Shown: in pieces, positions 9,367-20,550 of the stretch
Numbering within the stretch: the stretch's first letter is position 1
Layout of the letters: every line of letters starts with the position of its first letter
Translations under genes and position numbers: made by a program
DNA from: Idiomarinaceae bacterium HL-53
Lineage (GTDB): Bacteria; Pseudomonadota; Gammaproteobacteria; Enterobacterales; Alteromonadaceae
Assembly: GCA_001458075.1 (NCBI GenBank)
Contig: LN899469.1
Location: 744,001-808,000 of the forward strand
Direction of reading: 5' to 3'
DNA: 64,000 bases
Notes under the pieces: model-generated
What the model was told of the DNA's origin: nothing
The model's database searches: none
What the model saw: the letters and a program-made list of their open reading frames with translations, nothing else

Positions 9367-10813
9367 AATGTTTCCAGAACGCAGGTGTAAACAATACCAG
9401 CAAGGTGAACACTTCCAGACGACCGAACAGCATCGCGAAAATAGCAACCCATTTACCACCATCGCTCACACTTTGAAAGTTTGCAGCAACGTCACCTAAG
9501 CCGGGGCCCAAATTATTCAACGTTGCTGCGGTCGCGCCAAACGCAGAGTAATCGTCTAGCCCTGTAGCAATAAAACCAAGCATGAGCACCACAAAAATCA
9601 ACGCATAAGAGGCAAAAAATCCCCAAACCGCCTGTACAACGCGATCAGGCAAAGCACGCTTACCCCACTTTACGGCGAAGGCGCCTTTAGGATGAATTAA
9701 ACGATTTATCTCGCGTTTTCCTTGACGATAAAGAAGCGCAACGCGAATTACTTTTAGTCCTCCGCCCGTAGAGCCCGCACTGCCGCCAATAAAACTAGCA
9801 AAAATTAGCATAATCGGTAAAAACACAGGAAAAAGCGTATAATCTGCCGTCGTAAACCCTGCCGTCGTACTCAATGACACCGCTTGAAACAGTCCGTCAA
9901 TCCAGGCCTCAGACAACGGCACATCGGATTTCCACCAGAGCACTGCAACGGTGACTAATGCAAGCGTACCTTGAATTGCAATGAGCGCTCTGAATTCAGG
10001 ATCTCGCCAATAGCTCTTGATGCTTTTACCACGATACGCGGCAAAGTGAAGAGAGAAATTAACCGCTGCAATAAGCAAAAATACGACAATGATGAGATCG
10101 ATTACCCAGCTATTAAAATATCCGACGCTCGCGTCATACGTGGAGAACCCTCCAATCGAGACGGTCGAGAAGGCATGGCCAATGGCGTCAAAAGGTCGCA
10201 TGCCCGCAAGCCATAACGCGACCGCACAAGCAATGGTCATACTCAGATAGATATACCAAAGTTGCTTCGCGGTGTCGGCAATACGCGGTGTAAGCTTGTT
10301 GTCTTTCATAGGCCCTGGGGTTTCAGCACGATAAAGCTGTAACCCACCAATACCCAATAAAGGTAATATCGCCACCGCCAGCACAATAATTCCCATACCG
10401 CCCATCCATTGCAGTTGTTGGCGGTAAAAGCGGTAAGAATGGGGTAACTCTTCGATTTGAGTTAATACCGTAGCGCCTGTAGTTGTGAGCGCAGAAAAAG
10501 ATTCGAACATCGCGTCGGTAAAGGTCAGCGTGTATTCATCAGGCATCCAAAATGGTATTGCACCTACGGTTCCAAGCACCACCCAGAATAAAACGACAAT
10601 TAAAAAGCCCTCTCGGGTTTTTAGTTCCCGTTTTTGATCTCGGTTTGCAAACCAGAGAAGAAAGCCAACGCCAAGGCTCAACGCAAAAGAGAACGTAAAC
10701 GCCCAACCACCGCCGTCTTGATAAAAGTAGGCAATGAGTGCCGGTGGTAAAAGTGACACACTAAAAACTGCAATTAATAGCCCGAGCATTCGCAGAATCG
10801 TACGGTATTGCAT
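9365..10813 (-). CDS. trkH: Trk potassium transporter membrane subunit TrkH
   Basis: The 482-residue protein has about ten to twelve membrane segments arranged as the four M1-P-M2 repeats of the SKT superfamily. The four pore-loop filters are visible in order: SALTTTGATV, STVSIGGFSTY, SLSTTAGFTTA and TLNNLGPGLGD, each with the conserved glycine. With TrkA it forms the Trk K+ uptake system. The ATG at 10813 overlaps the pepQ stop by one base, so trkH is translated from a slt-pepQ-trkH message. It converges on trkA with a 16-bp gap. Confidence 0.96.
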   Translation of the reverse strand: MQYRTILRMLGLLIAVFSVSLLPPALIAYFYQDGGGWAFTFSFALSLGVGFLLWFANRDQKRELKTREGFLIVVLFWVVLGTVGAIPFWMPDEYTLTFTDAMFESFSALTTTGATVLTQIEELPHSYRFYRQQLQWMGGMGIIVLAVAILPLLGIGGLQLYRAETPGPMKDNKLTPRIADTAKQLWYIYLSMTIACAVALWLAGMRPFDAIGHAFSTVSIGGFSTYDASVGYFNSWVIDLIIVVFLLIAAVNFSLHFAAYRGKSIKSYWRDPEFRALIAIQGTLALVTVAVLWWKSDVPLSEAWIDGLFQAVSLSTTAGFTTADYTLFPVFLPIMLIFASFIGGSAGSTGGGLKVIRVALLYRQGKREINRLIHPKGAFAVKWGKRALPDRVVQAVWGFFASYALIFVVLMLGFIATGLDDYSAFGATAATLNNLGPGLGDVAANFQSVSDGGKWVAIFAMLFGRLEVFTLLVLFTPAFWKH

Positions 10814-12144
10814 TAGTTGAGGCCCAACTCTCGAGTTATGTTTTCGTTTCTATCTCGGTGCAATGCAATGTTGTCCTCAATGCGAATGCCCCCATACGGT
10901 TGGAATTCCGCAATACGATTCCAATTCATATATTTTGAGTTCGCCGAATCTTGTAATTTATTCAGCAATACATCAATAAAATAAAGACCCGGCTCAATAG
11001 TAAACACCATTCGAGGCTCAAGTAACCGAGTTGTTTTCAATGTTGGATAAGACTCGGGCGCCGGCGCAATCGTACCTCTCTCGTCACTCAGTTGCCCGCC
11101 GACATCGTGCACTTGCAAACCGAGCAGGTGCCCAATGCCATGGGGCATGAACACCTGGCTAATCTTGTTCTTCACAATATCTTCTGGATCCATTTGGCAG
11201 AAACCAAATGCGAAAATTAATTGCGCAATTTGCAAATGAGCCTGTTGATGAAGGTCACCGAACGACATGCCTGGACGTACTTCTTGTGCTAAAGCTTGAG
11301 TAATTTGATCGATAGCGACGACCAACTCGGCAAATTCATCATGGGCGTCCTTTCCTGCGTAGCTGCGGCTGATATCGGCGGCATAACCATGCCAACTTGC
11401 GCCAGCATCGATCATGAGGCTGCGGTGAAACCCAGGTGCAAGTTGTTTTCTCGACTTGCCTCGATAATGCAAAATAGCCGCATGCTCGTTTTGCCCAATA
11501 ATGTGAGTGTAAGGGACTTCATTTTCACCCTGTTCGGTTTTCTGCAAATAAGCAAGTAAGCATTCGAACTCACTCGCACCCGCTTGCCATGCCTCGGCTA
11601 CCGCTCGGTGTCCACGTATGGCAACTTCGTTTGCTCTACGAATACACTGTAATTCATAGTCGGTTTTCAATGCTCGATGATAATTTAAGAAGCTAATGAC
11701 CGGTTCGGGATTAAATTGGGTAAATCCGAGGGCTTGGGCCACTTCGATATGCTCACCCAAATACACCGTGCGCTGCTTGTCGTAGGGTAATAACTTATCA
11801 ATTTCATCGGGGCGCGAAATAAGTTCTACATGGAACATGCTGAGCCAAAGTGCCGCTTCAAGCGCCGGCTGCTCAACCCAAAACTCGTCGCTATGTAACA
11901 CTACGAGTGTCGGCTTCACTTTTTGTGGCGAGAACAACACCCAACTATGCTCTAATGAATCGAGTGGACACCAACTCTTGAAGTGTGGGTTCGCCTTAAA
12001 CGGATATTCCATATCATCAAGAAAGAGGCGTTTTGGCTGACCTGCATGAATTGCGAGCAAGTCGATATGCTCACGCTCGCACAGACGTGACGCGCGCTCT
12101 TTTAATACCCGCAAATGCTCTGGAAATAAAGAATGAAAATCCAT
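10813..12144 (-). CDS. pepQ: Xaa-Pro dipeptidase
   Basis: The 443-residue metallopeptidase (M24B) cleaves X-Pro dipeptides; bacterial prolidases of this type also hydrolyse organophosphate esters. The pita-bread domain shows the dinuclear metal ligands: Asp in LMIDAGAS, Asp in YAADISRSY, His in MPHGIGHLLGLQVHD, Glu in FTIEPGLYF and Glu in GGIRIEDN. Length equals E. coli PepQ (443). It sits 3 bp after slt and overlaps trkH by one base. Confidence 0.95.
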   Translation of the reverse strand: MDFHSLFPEHLRVLKERASRLCEREHIDLLAIHAGQPKRLFLDDMEYPFKANPHFKSWCPLDSLEHSWVLFSPQKVKPTLVVLHSDEFWVEQPALEAALWLSMFHVELISRPDEIDKLLPYDKQRTVYLGEHIEVAQALGFTQFNPEPVISFLNYHRALKTDYELQCIRRANEVAIRGHRAVAEAWQAGASEFECLLAYLQKTEQGENEVPYTHIIGQNEHAAILHYRGKSRKQLAPGFHRSLMIDAGASWHGYAADISRSYAGKDAHDEFAELVVAIDQITQALAQEVRPGMSFGDLHQQAHLQIAQLIFAFGFCQMDPEDIVKNKISQVFMPHGIGHLLGLQVHDVGGQLSDERGTIAPAPESYPTLKTTRLLEPRMVFTIEPGLYFIDVLLNKLQDSANSKYMNWNRIAEFQPYGGIRIEDNIALHRDRNENITRELGLN

Positions 12145-12147
12145 AGT

Positions 12148-14178
12148 TTATGACTCGGAATCAGCAACAATCTGTATATTCACTAATCGTTCTAATACGT
12201 TAGCATTTTTACCTTGCAGCGTTGTATATATTTGCTGATATGCCAATACATTTTTTACATAATCGCGGGTTTCACCGTATGGAATCGTCTCAACCCAGAT
12301 ATCAAATGCGACTGGCTCCTCAGGCAACCAGGTTTCTACGACGCTCAAACCGGCATTATAAGCAGCTGTTGCAATTACCCAGTTATTGCTCGTTCGTCCG
12401 AGTAGGTCAGAAAGATAGCGAGTCCCTATTTTCACGTTCTCATCAGGTTGCATCAACCGGCGAGTCGTAATTCTTCCCAAGTTTGGACCCGGAGTTCGGT
12501 TACTCACATAATTCGCAGTTGCGGGCATCACCTGCATGAGCCCTCTTGCACCAACACGGGAGATCGCGTCGGGACGAAATGCACTTTCTCTCCGAGCTAT
12601 TGCATAGACCCAAGCAGAATCTAAGTCATGACTCGCCGCGAAGGACTCAATTAAATCTTGGAACGCAATCGGAAACCGCTTTTCTACATCATTAAATTGG
12701 CCCGTGTGAGCCAATCCAAAAATCGCTTGGTCATGCCAACCCGCTTCATATGCCGCAACTGCACTCAATACCTGCTCGTCATATGTCCCCCGGTAACCCA
12801 ATATGTTCCATTCGCGCCGAGCCGGGAGTGCGCGACCAAGCGCAAATAATTCAAACGCGCGTTGCACTGACGGTTTTGCTTTGAGTTGAGCCATCGCACT
12901 CGGCTCATAAGTCACTGGCACATGAGCCATGCTGGGCTGTATGCCGAGCTGTGCGCTCGCTAAAAAGCCGTAATAATTACGTTCTTGCGCTAGGGCCTGC
13001 CACACTGCCTCACTGTCTTCCGTGAAATCTAAAAACTTTAACGCTCGACCCCGCCAATACTGCCATTGTGCCTTTTCTTGCTCCTCGGCAGGTAGCGCAT
13101 TAATAAACATAACTACACGGTCAAACCGACCTTCTCTGAGTAAAGTGGCAAGTAGCCATTGGTGTCCTGATTCGGAAAGCTTAGATGCTGGAACGCGATC
13201 AAACCATGCGAGAGCTCCCGCTTCATTTCGCACCGCTCGAGTAATACCGAAACGTTCACTCATATCCCAATCTACCTCGGGAGAAAAGCTGTAAGTCTCT
13301 TGGAAATGGGCCCAAGCCACTTCGGCGCTATCGGTGTCTCGCCAAATTAAGTTGTGCATACCCGCAACGACAATTTCACTTTCTCTCGCGTCTTTATTGA
13401 CGAACTCTTGAAAACGCATCAAGGTCATGGGGTTTGCTTTTACCCGCCGCAACAATTCACCTAAGTATTGCTTTTGCTCTGGTAGTTGCCGAGTAAGAAA
13501 CCTTGCTAAGCCCCACTCACGCGCCTCGATAGCAAGCTTTAATCGTTGCCACACTAAGTCTTCGGTACGATGCCCAGCATTTTGCCAAGCAGCAAATACA
13601 CCGTCGCATTTACGAGGCTGAGAACTGCCATTCAGCCATTGATTAGCAACCTGTGGCCATAACGCCGATTCGTTATCTGAAGTTTTCCACAAGTAGTCGA
13701 GATAAGTACATTGCAACTCATTACCACCACCGCCCTGATAGTAGTTAAGAAACCGCTCCATGTCGTTTTGCCGCACTAAAAATTCTAGCCATGGGCGCCG
13801 GAGTTCTGCATCGAGAGGGGTTCCTTCAAAAGCAGACAGAAACTCTGCAATTACAGGCTCATTGGCGTAACTCAGGTTTTGCTTGAGGAAATCGGCTTCT
13901 AAATACGGGTATAGTGGGTAGCTTTGTAGGCGCTGCATTCCATCGCGCGCTTCGCGAAATCGCCTTTCTTGAATTGCTTGCTCGGTTTCCAAAAAAAGCT
14001 CTCGTTTTTGCTCAATCGACATCGACGGGTTAAGCTGTGTCTCCTGTGCAAACACGGTTTGGTTAATTGCAGACACGGCAAACGTGAGCGTGACCAGTGC
14101 AACTGAACACGCTATTCTTAGAAATAGAAGGCGCGGGTTGCGCCGCTTTTTAAACACCTGTTTAATTTTATTTCGCAT
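12148..14178 (-). CDS. slt: Soluble lytic murein transglycosylase
   Basis: This periplasmic enzyme cleaves peptidoglycan glycan strands, forming 1,6-anhydro ends. Starting at the ATG at 14178 gives 676 residues, with a basic N-terminus and a hydrophobic core (FLRIACSVALVTLTFAVSA) as a signal peptide ending near VFAQ. A longer frame open to 14253 would add 25 residues that spoil the signal sequence. The long superhelical U/L domain fills the middle. The C-terminal SLT domain has ARRESAF with the catalytic Glu, then GARGLMQVMPATA and ATAAYNAG. No strong ribosome site precedes either start. It is the first gene of slt-pepQ-trkH and diverges from fadB. Confidence 0.93.
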   Translation of the reverse strand: MRNKIKQVFKKRRNPRLLFLRIACSVALVTLTFAVSAINQTVFAQETQLNPSMSIEQKRELFLETEQAIQERRFREARDGMQRLQSYPLYPYLEADFLKQNLSYANEPVIAEFLSAFEGTPLDAELRRPWLEFLVRQNDMERFLNYYQGGGGNELQCTYLDYLWKTSDNESALWPQVANQWLNGSSQPRKCDGVFAAWQNAGHRTEDLVWQRLKLAIEAREWGLARFLTRQLPEQKQYLGELLRRVKANPMTLMRFQEFVNKDARESEIVVAGMHNLIWRDTDSAEVAWAHFQETYSFSPEVDWDMSERFGITRAVRNEAGALAWFDRVPASKLSESGHQWLLATLLREGRFDRVVMFINALPAEEQEKAQWQYWRGRALKFLDFTEDSEAVWQALAQERNYYGFLASAQLGIQPSMAHVPVTYEPSAMAQLKAKPSVQRAFELFALGRALPARREWNILGYRGTYDEQVLSAVAAYEAGWHDQAIFGLAHTGQFNDVEKRFPIAFQDLIESFAASHDLDSAWVYAIARRESAFRPDAISRVGARGLMQVMPATANYVSNRTPGPNLGRITTRRLMQPDENVKIGTRYLSDLLGRTSNNWVIATAAYNAGLSVVETWLPEEPVAFDIWVETIPYGETRDYVKNVLAYQQIYTTLQGKNANVLERLVNIQIVADSES

Positions 14179-14258
14179 TGTGGGATGATTACTGCCATCT
14201 GTTTGCCATACTCTTGTACCACAGTGTGGCAACAACTCAAGTGAAATACGCATTTGTA

Positions 14259-14273
14259 AGCAGATTTTCTGCT
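14259..14273. promoter_or_regulatory. Inverted repeat upstream of fadB
   Basis: AGCAGA-TTT-TCTGCT is a perfect 6-bp inverted repeat 20 bp before the fadB ATG, in the slt/fadB divergent region. It could be an operator or a 5'UTR hairpin. It does not match the FadR consensus I know, so no regulator is assigned. Confidence 0.3.
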
Positions 14274-14293
14274 CGCATTTCAGGAGACCGAAG

Positions 14294-16435
14294 ATGATCT
14301 ACCAAGGTGATAACCTAAGCGTAAACGTAATTGAGCCGGGAATTGCCGAGCTCAAATTTGACGCTCAAGGTTCTGTAAATAAGTTTGATGAGTATACGCT
14401 CAACCAATTCAGTGAAGCGCTTGATGCGCTTGCACAGAGCTCTGAAGTAAAAGGATTAATCGTAACCAGTGGTAAATCTACATTTATTGTGGGCGCTGAC
14501 ATTACCGAATTCCTCACGCTTTTCGCAAATGTAGAAGAAACCAAAACATGGGTTCATAAAGCATCTCGAGTTTTCGATAAATTGGAAGATCTTCCATTTC
14601 CAACAGTTGCAGCCGTTAACGGTTTCGCGCTGGGCGGTGGCTGTGAAACCATTCTAGCCTGCGATTTCCGAGTAGCCGATGCCACAGCGGTAATTGGTTT
14701 GCCGGAAGTAAAACTCGGGCTTATTCCAGGTTTCGGTGGAACCGTTCGCATGCCACGCTTGGTAGGCCCAGATAACGCATTAGAGGCCATTACAACAGGA
14801 ATGAATTACAAGCCTGAGAAAGCTTTGGCGATTGGTTTAGTCGACGCTGTGGTAGCGCCAGACGACTTGCGTGACGCAGCACTTACCATGGTTCGAGACG
14901 CGATTGCAGGCGAGTTAGATTGGAAAGCCGCCCGCCAGCCCAAGCTTGAAGCATTAAAAGCCAATGAAACTGAACGTTTGATGACCTTTAGCACGGCGAA
15001 AGGCATGGTTTTCGCCAAAGCGGGCAAGCATTACCCTTCCCCACATGCCGCCGTTGAAGTAGTGGAACGCGGCGCAGGCGAAGCGCGTGAAGGCGCTTTG
15101 CTGGTCGAGAATGAGCTATTCGTTAAACTCACACAGACCGACGCCTGTCGCGCGCAAGTTGGAATTTTCTTAGCGGACCAAGTGGTCAAAGGAAAGAGCA
15201 AGAAACTCGCCAAAGCGTCTGAGCTGAACCTGCGCAGAGCAGGTGTGTTAGGGGCGGGAATCATGGGTGGTGGTATCGCTTATCAGTCTGCAGTTAAAGG
15301 CGTACCGGTGGTTATGAAAGATATCCGCCAAGAAGCACTCGACTTAGGCATGAAAGAAGCCTCTAAAATTCTTGGTAAGGGAATGGAACGAGGCAAGTTA
15401 GATGCGAAAAAGATGGCCGCAACCCTAACCAGCATTACACCTACTTTGCACAATAATGAGCTCGAGGGTGTGGATATTGTTGTTGAAGCCGTGGTGGAAA
15501 ATCCAAAAGTAAAAGCATCTGTTTTGTCTGAAGTTGAGAAAGTGGTTAGTGAGAATGCGATTATCACCTCGAACACTTCAACCATTTCGATTAATCAACT
15601 GGCGCAAAGCTTAGAAGACCCATCTCGCTTCTGCGGTATGCACTTCTTCAACCCGGTGCACAAAATGCCACTCGTTGAGATTATTCGCGGTAAGCACACC
15701 ACCGACGAGACTATTGCCGCGGTAACAGCGTACGCGCTACAAATGGGTAAAACACCGATTGTCGTGAATGATTGCCCCGGTTTCTTAGTGAACCGTGTGT
15801 TATTCCCTTATTTTGCAGGCTTTAGTAAGTTGCTCGACGATGGTATCGACTTCCCAGCTATCGACAAAGTGATGGAAAAGCAATTTGGTTGGCCAATGGG
15901 GCCCGCTTACCTTTGTGATGTGGTCGGGTTGGATACTGCAGATCACGCTACCGACGTGATGGCTGCGGGCTTCCCTACGCGCATGCCTCGTGACGACGAG
16001 GGTGCAATTGCAAAACTTGCGGCTGCGAAGCGCTACGGTCAGAAAAATGGTAAGGGCTTCTACGCCTATGGTGTTGATAAAAAAGGCAAGCCGACGAAAG
16101 AAGTACAAGCCGATGTTTATGAAATTATCGGAGAGAAGGCAAACTCTGCCGAGGCAGACGAGATCATTGCACGCTGCATGATTCCAATGGTGAACGAAAT
16201 GGTTCGCTGCTTAGAGGAAGGGATCGTCGACTCTGCTGAAGAAGCGGATATCTCGCTCATTTACGGCCTTGGGTTCCCTCCATTCCGAGGAGGCGCCTTC
16301 CGCTACCTAGAAACTGTTGGATTACAAAAGTTTGTTGAGCTTGCCGACCAATATGCGCATCTAGGTGAAATTTATGAAGTGACCGACGGCTTACGCGAGA
16401 AAGCGGCAGCTGGCGGAACTTACTTTAAAAGTTAA
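14294..16435 (+). CDS. fadB: Fatty-acid oxidation complex alpha subunit
   Basis: The 713-residue multifunctional protein joins an enoyl-CoA hydratase/isomerase domain (about 1-190; [18 protein letters not shown] and [16 protein letters not shown] carry the catalytic Glu region) to an NAD-dependent 3-hydroxyacyl-CoA dehydrogenase domain (about 310-710). The latter shows [29 protein letters not shown] and the catalytic-His segment [15 protein letters not shown]. Length is close to E. coli FadB (729). It acts with FadA in aerobic beta-oxidation. CAGGAGA lies eight bases upstream of the ATG. fadA follows 18 bp later. Confidence 0.97.
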   Translation: MIYQGDNLSVNVIEPGIAELKFDAQGSVNKFDEYTLNQFSEALDALAQSSEVKGLIVTSGKSTFIVGADITEFLTLFANVEETKTWVHKASRVFDKLEDLPFPTVAAVNGFALGGGCETILACDFRVADATAVIGLPEVKLGLIPGFGGTVRMPRLVGPDNALEAITTGMNYKPEKALAIGLVDAVVAPDDLRDAALTMVRDAIAGELDWKAARQPKLEALKANETERLMTFSTAKGMVFAKAGKHYPSPHAAVEVVERGAGEAREGALLVENELFVKLTQTDACRAQVGIFLADQVVKGKSKKLAKASELNLRRAGVLGAGIMGGGIAYQSAVKGVPVVMKDIRQEALDLGMKEASKILGKGMERGKLDAKKMAATLTSITPTLHNNELEGVDIVVEAVVENPKVKASVLSEVEKVVSENAIITSNTSTISINQLAQSLEDPSRFCGMHFFNPVHKMPLVEIIRGKHTTDETIAAVTAYALQMGKTPIVVNDCPGFLVNRVLFPYFAGFSKLLDDGIDFPAIDKVMEKQFGWPMGPAYLCDVVGLDTADHATDVMAAGFPTRMPRDDEGAIAKLAAAKRYGQKNGKGFYAYGVDKKGKPTKEVQADVYEIIGEKANSAEADEIIARCMIPMVNEMVRCLEEGIVDSAEEADISLIYGLGFPPFRGGAFRYLETVGLQKFVELADQYAHLGEIYEVTDGLREKAAAGGTYFKS

Positions 16436-17617
<1,182 letters not shown>

Positions 17618-17636
17618 GGCTACAAACGATAAGCAG

Positions 17637-17665
17637 AAGGCGATTCAGTTTGAATCGCCTTTTTT
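17637..17665 (+). terminator. Rho-independent terminator of fadBA
   Basis: A perfect 10-bp stem AAGGCGATTC / GAATCGCCTT with a five-base AGTTT loop is followed directly by a T-run. Confidence 0.92.
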
Positions 17666-17720
17666 ATTCTCGACTAGATTGGTATATTTTGGCTGATTAG
17701 ACCTAAAGAGAGTAAGAACA

Positions 17721-17960
17721 ATGGCGCCACATCCACCCGCAGATTATGAGCTCGATACTTTGGGTTTAAGATGCCCAGAGCCGGTAATGTTGATTCGGGG
17801 TAAAGTGCGAAAAATGGAAGCGGGTCAGACGTTGCTCGTGATTGCCGACGACCCGGCAAGTACGAGAGATGTGCCCGCTTTTTGTAAATTTATGGAGCAT
17901 TCGCTACTGTCCATGAATATTGAGCAAGCGCCTTACCATTACTTGATACAGAAAGGTTAA
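17721..17960 (+). CDS. tusA: Sulfur carrier protein TusA
   Basis: The 79-residue protein has the SirA/TusA fold, with the active-site cysteine in [14 protein letters not shown] (about residue 19) and an acidic D-x-x-S/T segment. TusA receives persulfide sulfur from IscS and passes it to TusBCD for 2-thiouridine synthesis in tRNA. Length matches E. coli TusA (81). It is monocistronic, after the fadBA terminator. Its stop overlaps the stop of the convergent acetyltransferase gene by 4 bp. Confidence 0.93.
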   Translation: MAPHPPADYELDTLGLRCPEPVMLIRGKVRKMEAGQTLLVIADDPASTRDVPAFCKFMEHSLLSMNIEQAPYHYLIQKG

Positions 17961-18436
17961 AGCTTGAATTCCCAGAACTCGGCTTTGCCCATTTCAGGAT
18001 CAAGTTCATAAGGTTTAAACCCATATTTCAAGTAGGCCAAACGCGCCGGTTCATTTCCTGAGAGTACTTCGAGGGTGAGCTTGCAACAACCGCGGGTGGC
18101 TGCTTCTTGCTTTACCGCATCGAACAATTGTTGTGCAATACCTTTGCCACGATACCCATCGCGAACCGCAATATCATGAACATTGCACAATGGCTTCGCT
18201 GCAAAAGTCGAAAATCCTTCTACGCAATTGACTAAACCGATCGCTTGCCCTTGTTCATTCCAAGCAATAAAACTAAAGACCGTAGGACGTTTCGCCATTT
18301 CCTGTATAAGTGTGGCTCGCGTGTTTTCGCTCAATGATTCGCCGCCGCCCATCGGATCTTCGGCATAATGATTCAGCATCTCAATCACTGCAGCGGCATG
18401 GGTCGGATTCTGATAGTCCACACGTTCAATATTCAT
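17957..18436 (-). CDS. GNAT family N-acetyltransferase
   Basis: The 159-residue protein shows the GNAT fold. Motif A is [18 protein letters not shown], the R/Q-x-x-G-x-G/A pyrophosphate loop for acetyl-CoA. It is preceded by the beta4 strand NVHDIAV and followed by [24 protein letters not shown], the usual late motif with tyrosine. The acceptor substrate cannot be told from the sequence. The start at 18436 has no near competitor. It is convergent with tusA. Confidence 0.88.
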   Translation of the reverse strand: MNIERVDYQNPTHAAAVIEMLNHYAEDPMGGGESLSENTRATLIQEMAKRPTVFSFIAWNEQGQAIGLVNCVEGFSTFAAKPLCNVHDIAVRDGYRGKGIAQQLFDAVKQEAATRGCCKLTLEVLSGNEPARLAYLKYGFKPYELDPEMGKAEFWEFKL

Positions 18437-18709
18437 GTATATCGGCTCCTGTATTCGTTTGCAGCCATTCTATCACACGCTCCCGAAGTGGCTACGGCAC
18501 TAATCCCATTTCGAAGTGTGTGTAACGCTCAAACGCTGCGACCTCGTATTGCCCTTCCTCAATGCTTTCGAATACTGCTTTTTTGGTTCGTAACCTCATC
18601 ATCTTCCGAACTCAGCACAAGCGTTTGTGTTGGCAATTGGCCGAATAAATCAACCCATGCCAAATTATACGTAGCCCCATCTTCTAAATACTCAAGTGTG
18701 CTTTTGAAG

Positions 18710-18949
18710 ATGACCAATCGCACAGATCCAGAGATAATGATGCTGCCCACGTCTCGCGGTCGTCTTTTCAATGTGCCTATTGAAAGCTCAGCCGGACACT
18801 CTCGAACTTACTATTCAGACGGGATACTCAGTATTGCTCAACCCATCAACGCCTGGCTGCAAGCCATTGGACTCTTCTTAGCGGTGCTAGGTGCACTCGG
18901 CTTGATACTCCAAAAAAGGATTATTTGGGATAACGAAAGCAGCTTGTAA
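18710..18949 (+). CDS. Uncertain ORF with a C-terminal membrane segment
   Basis: Between the GNAT gene and tag there are about 480 bp with no convincing gene. One plus-strand frame stays open from 18368 to 18949, but its 5' third is antisense to the GNAT gene. From the ATG at 18710 it would encode 79 residues ending in a hydrophobic stretch (WLQAIGLFLAVLGALGLIL) and a short charged tail. A membrane-protein remnant or a tiny membrane protein is possible. No family is recognised and there is no clear ribosome site. The 3' end overlaps tag by 29 bp. Confidence 0.25.
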   Translation: MTNRTDPEIMMLPTSRGRLFNVPIESSAGHSRTYYSDGILSIAQPINAWLQAIGLFLAVLGALGLILQKRIIWDNESSL

Positions 18950-19508
18950 GGTGATCGTTCACCATGCCAACCGCTTGCATAAACGCATAACAAATTGTGG
19001 GGCCTACGAAATTGAAGCCCCGCTTTTTTAAGGCTTTCGACATTGCTCGAGAAACATCCGTTTCTGTTGGTACATCTTGCATCGTTGAAAACTGATTTAA
19101 TATGGGCGTACCACCTACAAAGGACCAGAGAAACTCCGAGAAATCGCTCCCCTCTTCTTGCATGCACATATATGCGTCTGCGTTTAAAAAAATAGATTCA
19201 ATTTTCAATCGGTTTCTAACAATGGCTGGATTCTGCATTTGTGACTCAATAAATGTAGCTCTCGCGTCTCCTTTGATTTGGCTTAGTTTTGAAGGCTGGA
19301 AATCAAGGAATGCATCTTCGTATGCGGTTTGTTTTCGCAAAATGGTAATCCAAGACAAGCCCGCTTGTTGGCCATCTAAACAGAGCTTTGCAAACAACGC
19401 TTCTGCGTTGTATTCGGGCACCCCCCAAACTTCGTCATGGTATTTTACGTAGTCTGGCGCGTTGCCACACCAAGGGCATCGACTTGAAGTTCTTTCGAGG
19501 TTAACCAT
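18921..19508 (-). CDS. tag: DNA-3-methyladenine glycosylase I
   Basis: The 195-residue base-excision enzyme removes 3-methyladenine from alkylated DNA. It shows the Tag signature: an N-terminal zinc-binding Cys in RCPWCGN, YHDEVWGVP, LDGQQAGLSWITILRKQ, the ALKKRGFNFVGPTICYAFMQA block with catalytic surroundings, and the C-terminal NDH...C zinc ligands. Length is close to E. coli Tag (187). It diverges from glyQ. Confidence 0.95.
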   Translation of the reverse strand: MVNLERTSSRCPWCGNAPDYVKYHDEVWGVPEYNAEALFAKLCLDGQQAGLSWITILRKQTAYEDAFLDFQPSKLSQIKGDARATFIESQMQNPAIVRNRLKIESIFLNADAYMCMQEEGSDFSEFLWSFVGGTPILNQFSTMQDVPTETDVSRAMSKALKKRGFNFVGPTICYAFMQAVGMVNDHLTSCFRYPK

Positions 19509-19626
19509 ACGCTATGATTCCTCTGTTGATTTGGCTTCTTGCCTGTAAATATAAAGCGTTGTCGGGGTATAATCGCATAGTTTCGATACATTCCCTCATA
19601 AAGCGGATTAAATTGAGAGATCTCCC

Positions 19627-20550
19627 ATGGAAAAATTCGACGTAAAAACGTTTCAGGGCCTTATTTTAGCCCTTCAAGACTTTTGGGCTCAGCAAGGCTG
19701 TGCGGTCGTGCAGCCTCTTGATATGGAAGTAGGAGCTGGAACCTTTCACCCTATGACGTTTTTACGCTCTATCGGACCAGAGCCAGCGAGCTTTGCGTAT
19801 GTTCAACCCTGTAGAAGACCAACAGACGGTCGCTATGGAGAGAACCCAAATCGTCTGCAGCACTATTATCAATTTCAGGTCATCATGAAGCCCTCGCCCG
19901 ATAATATTCAAGAGCTATATTTAGAGAGCCTTAAAGTACTTGGCTTTGATCCGGAAGAGCATGATATTCGCTTTGTTGAAGATAATTGGGAATCACCAAC
20001 ATTGGGAGCATGGGGCCTAGGTTGGGAAGTTTGGTTAAACGGTATGGAAGTCACACAATTTACCTACTTCCAGCAAGTGGGAGGGCTCGAGTGCAAGCCG
20101 GTCGCTGGAGAGATAACCTACGGTCTAGAACGGCTTGCAATGTACATTCAAGGTGTTGAGAGTATCTACGACTTAGTATGGACAGATGGACCACGTGGCG
20201 TCATTAAGTATGGTGATGTTTTCCATCAGAATGAGGTAGAACAATCTGCGTATAATTTCGAACATGCGGATGTAGAAGTTCTATTCTCACGATTTGATTC
20301 AGCAGAAAAGGAATGTGAGCACTTACTATCTTTAAACCTCCCGCTTCCTGCCTATGAACAAGTAATGAGAGCGTCTCATGCGTTCAATCTACTCGACGCA
20401 AGGCACGCTATTTCTGTCACCGAGAGGCAGCGGTACATTTTGCGCGTGCGCACGCTCGCCAAAGGATGTGCTGAAGCCTATTACGCGGCTCGAGAGGCAC
20501 TCGGTTTTCCACTTGTTAATAGTAAAGCAATTCAGCAGGAGGCTAAGTAA
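19627..20550 (+). CDS. glyQ: Glycyl-tRNA synthetase alpha subunit
   Basis: The 307-residue class II catalytic subunit of the bacterial alpha2-beta2 GlyRS begins with [41 protein letters not shown], the conserved aminoacylation core, and contains [28 protein letters not shown]. It is close to E. coli GlyQ (303). A TATAAT at 19568-19573 is a good -10, but no clear -35 is seen. The stop overlaps the glyS start by one base (TAATG). Confidence 0.97.
   Translation: MEKFDVKTFQGLILALQDFWAQQGCAVVQPLDMEVGAGTFHPMTFLRSIGPEPASFAYVQPCRRPTDGRYGENPNRLQHYYQFQVIMKPSPDNIQELYLESLKVLGFDPEEHDIRFVEDNWESPTLGAWGLGWEVWLNGMEVTQFTYFQQVGGLECKPVAGEITYGLERLAMYIQGVESIYDLVWTDGPRGVIKYGDVFHQNEVEQSAYNFEHADVEVLFSRFDSAEKECEHLLSLNLPLPAYEQVMRASHAFNLLDARHAISVTERQRYILRVRTLAKGCAEAYYAAREALGFPLVNSKAIQQEAK

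Noticed and set aside
14200-14293. FadR operator upstream of fadB
   Set aside because: No good match to the FadR consensus was found; only an unrelated short inverted repeat is visible.
18559-18771. Minus-strand 70-residue ORF between the GNAT gene and tag
   Set aside because: It starts at TTG with no ribosome site and matches no recognised family.
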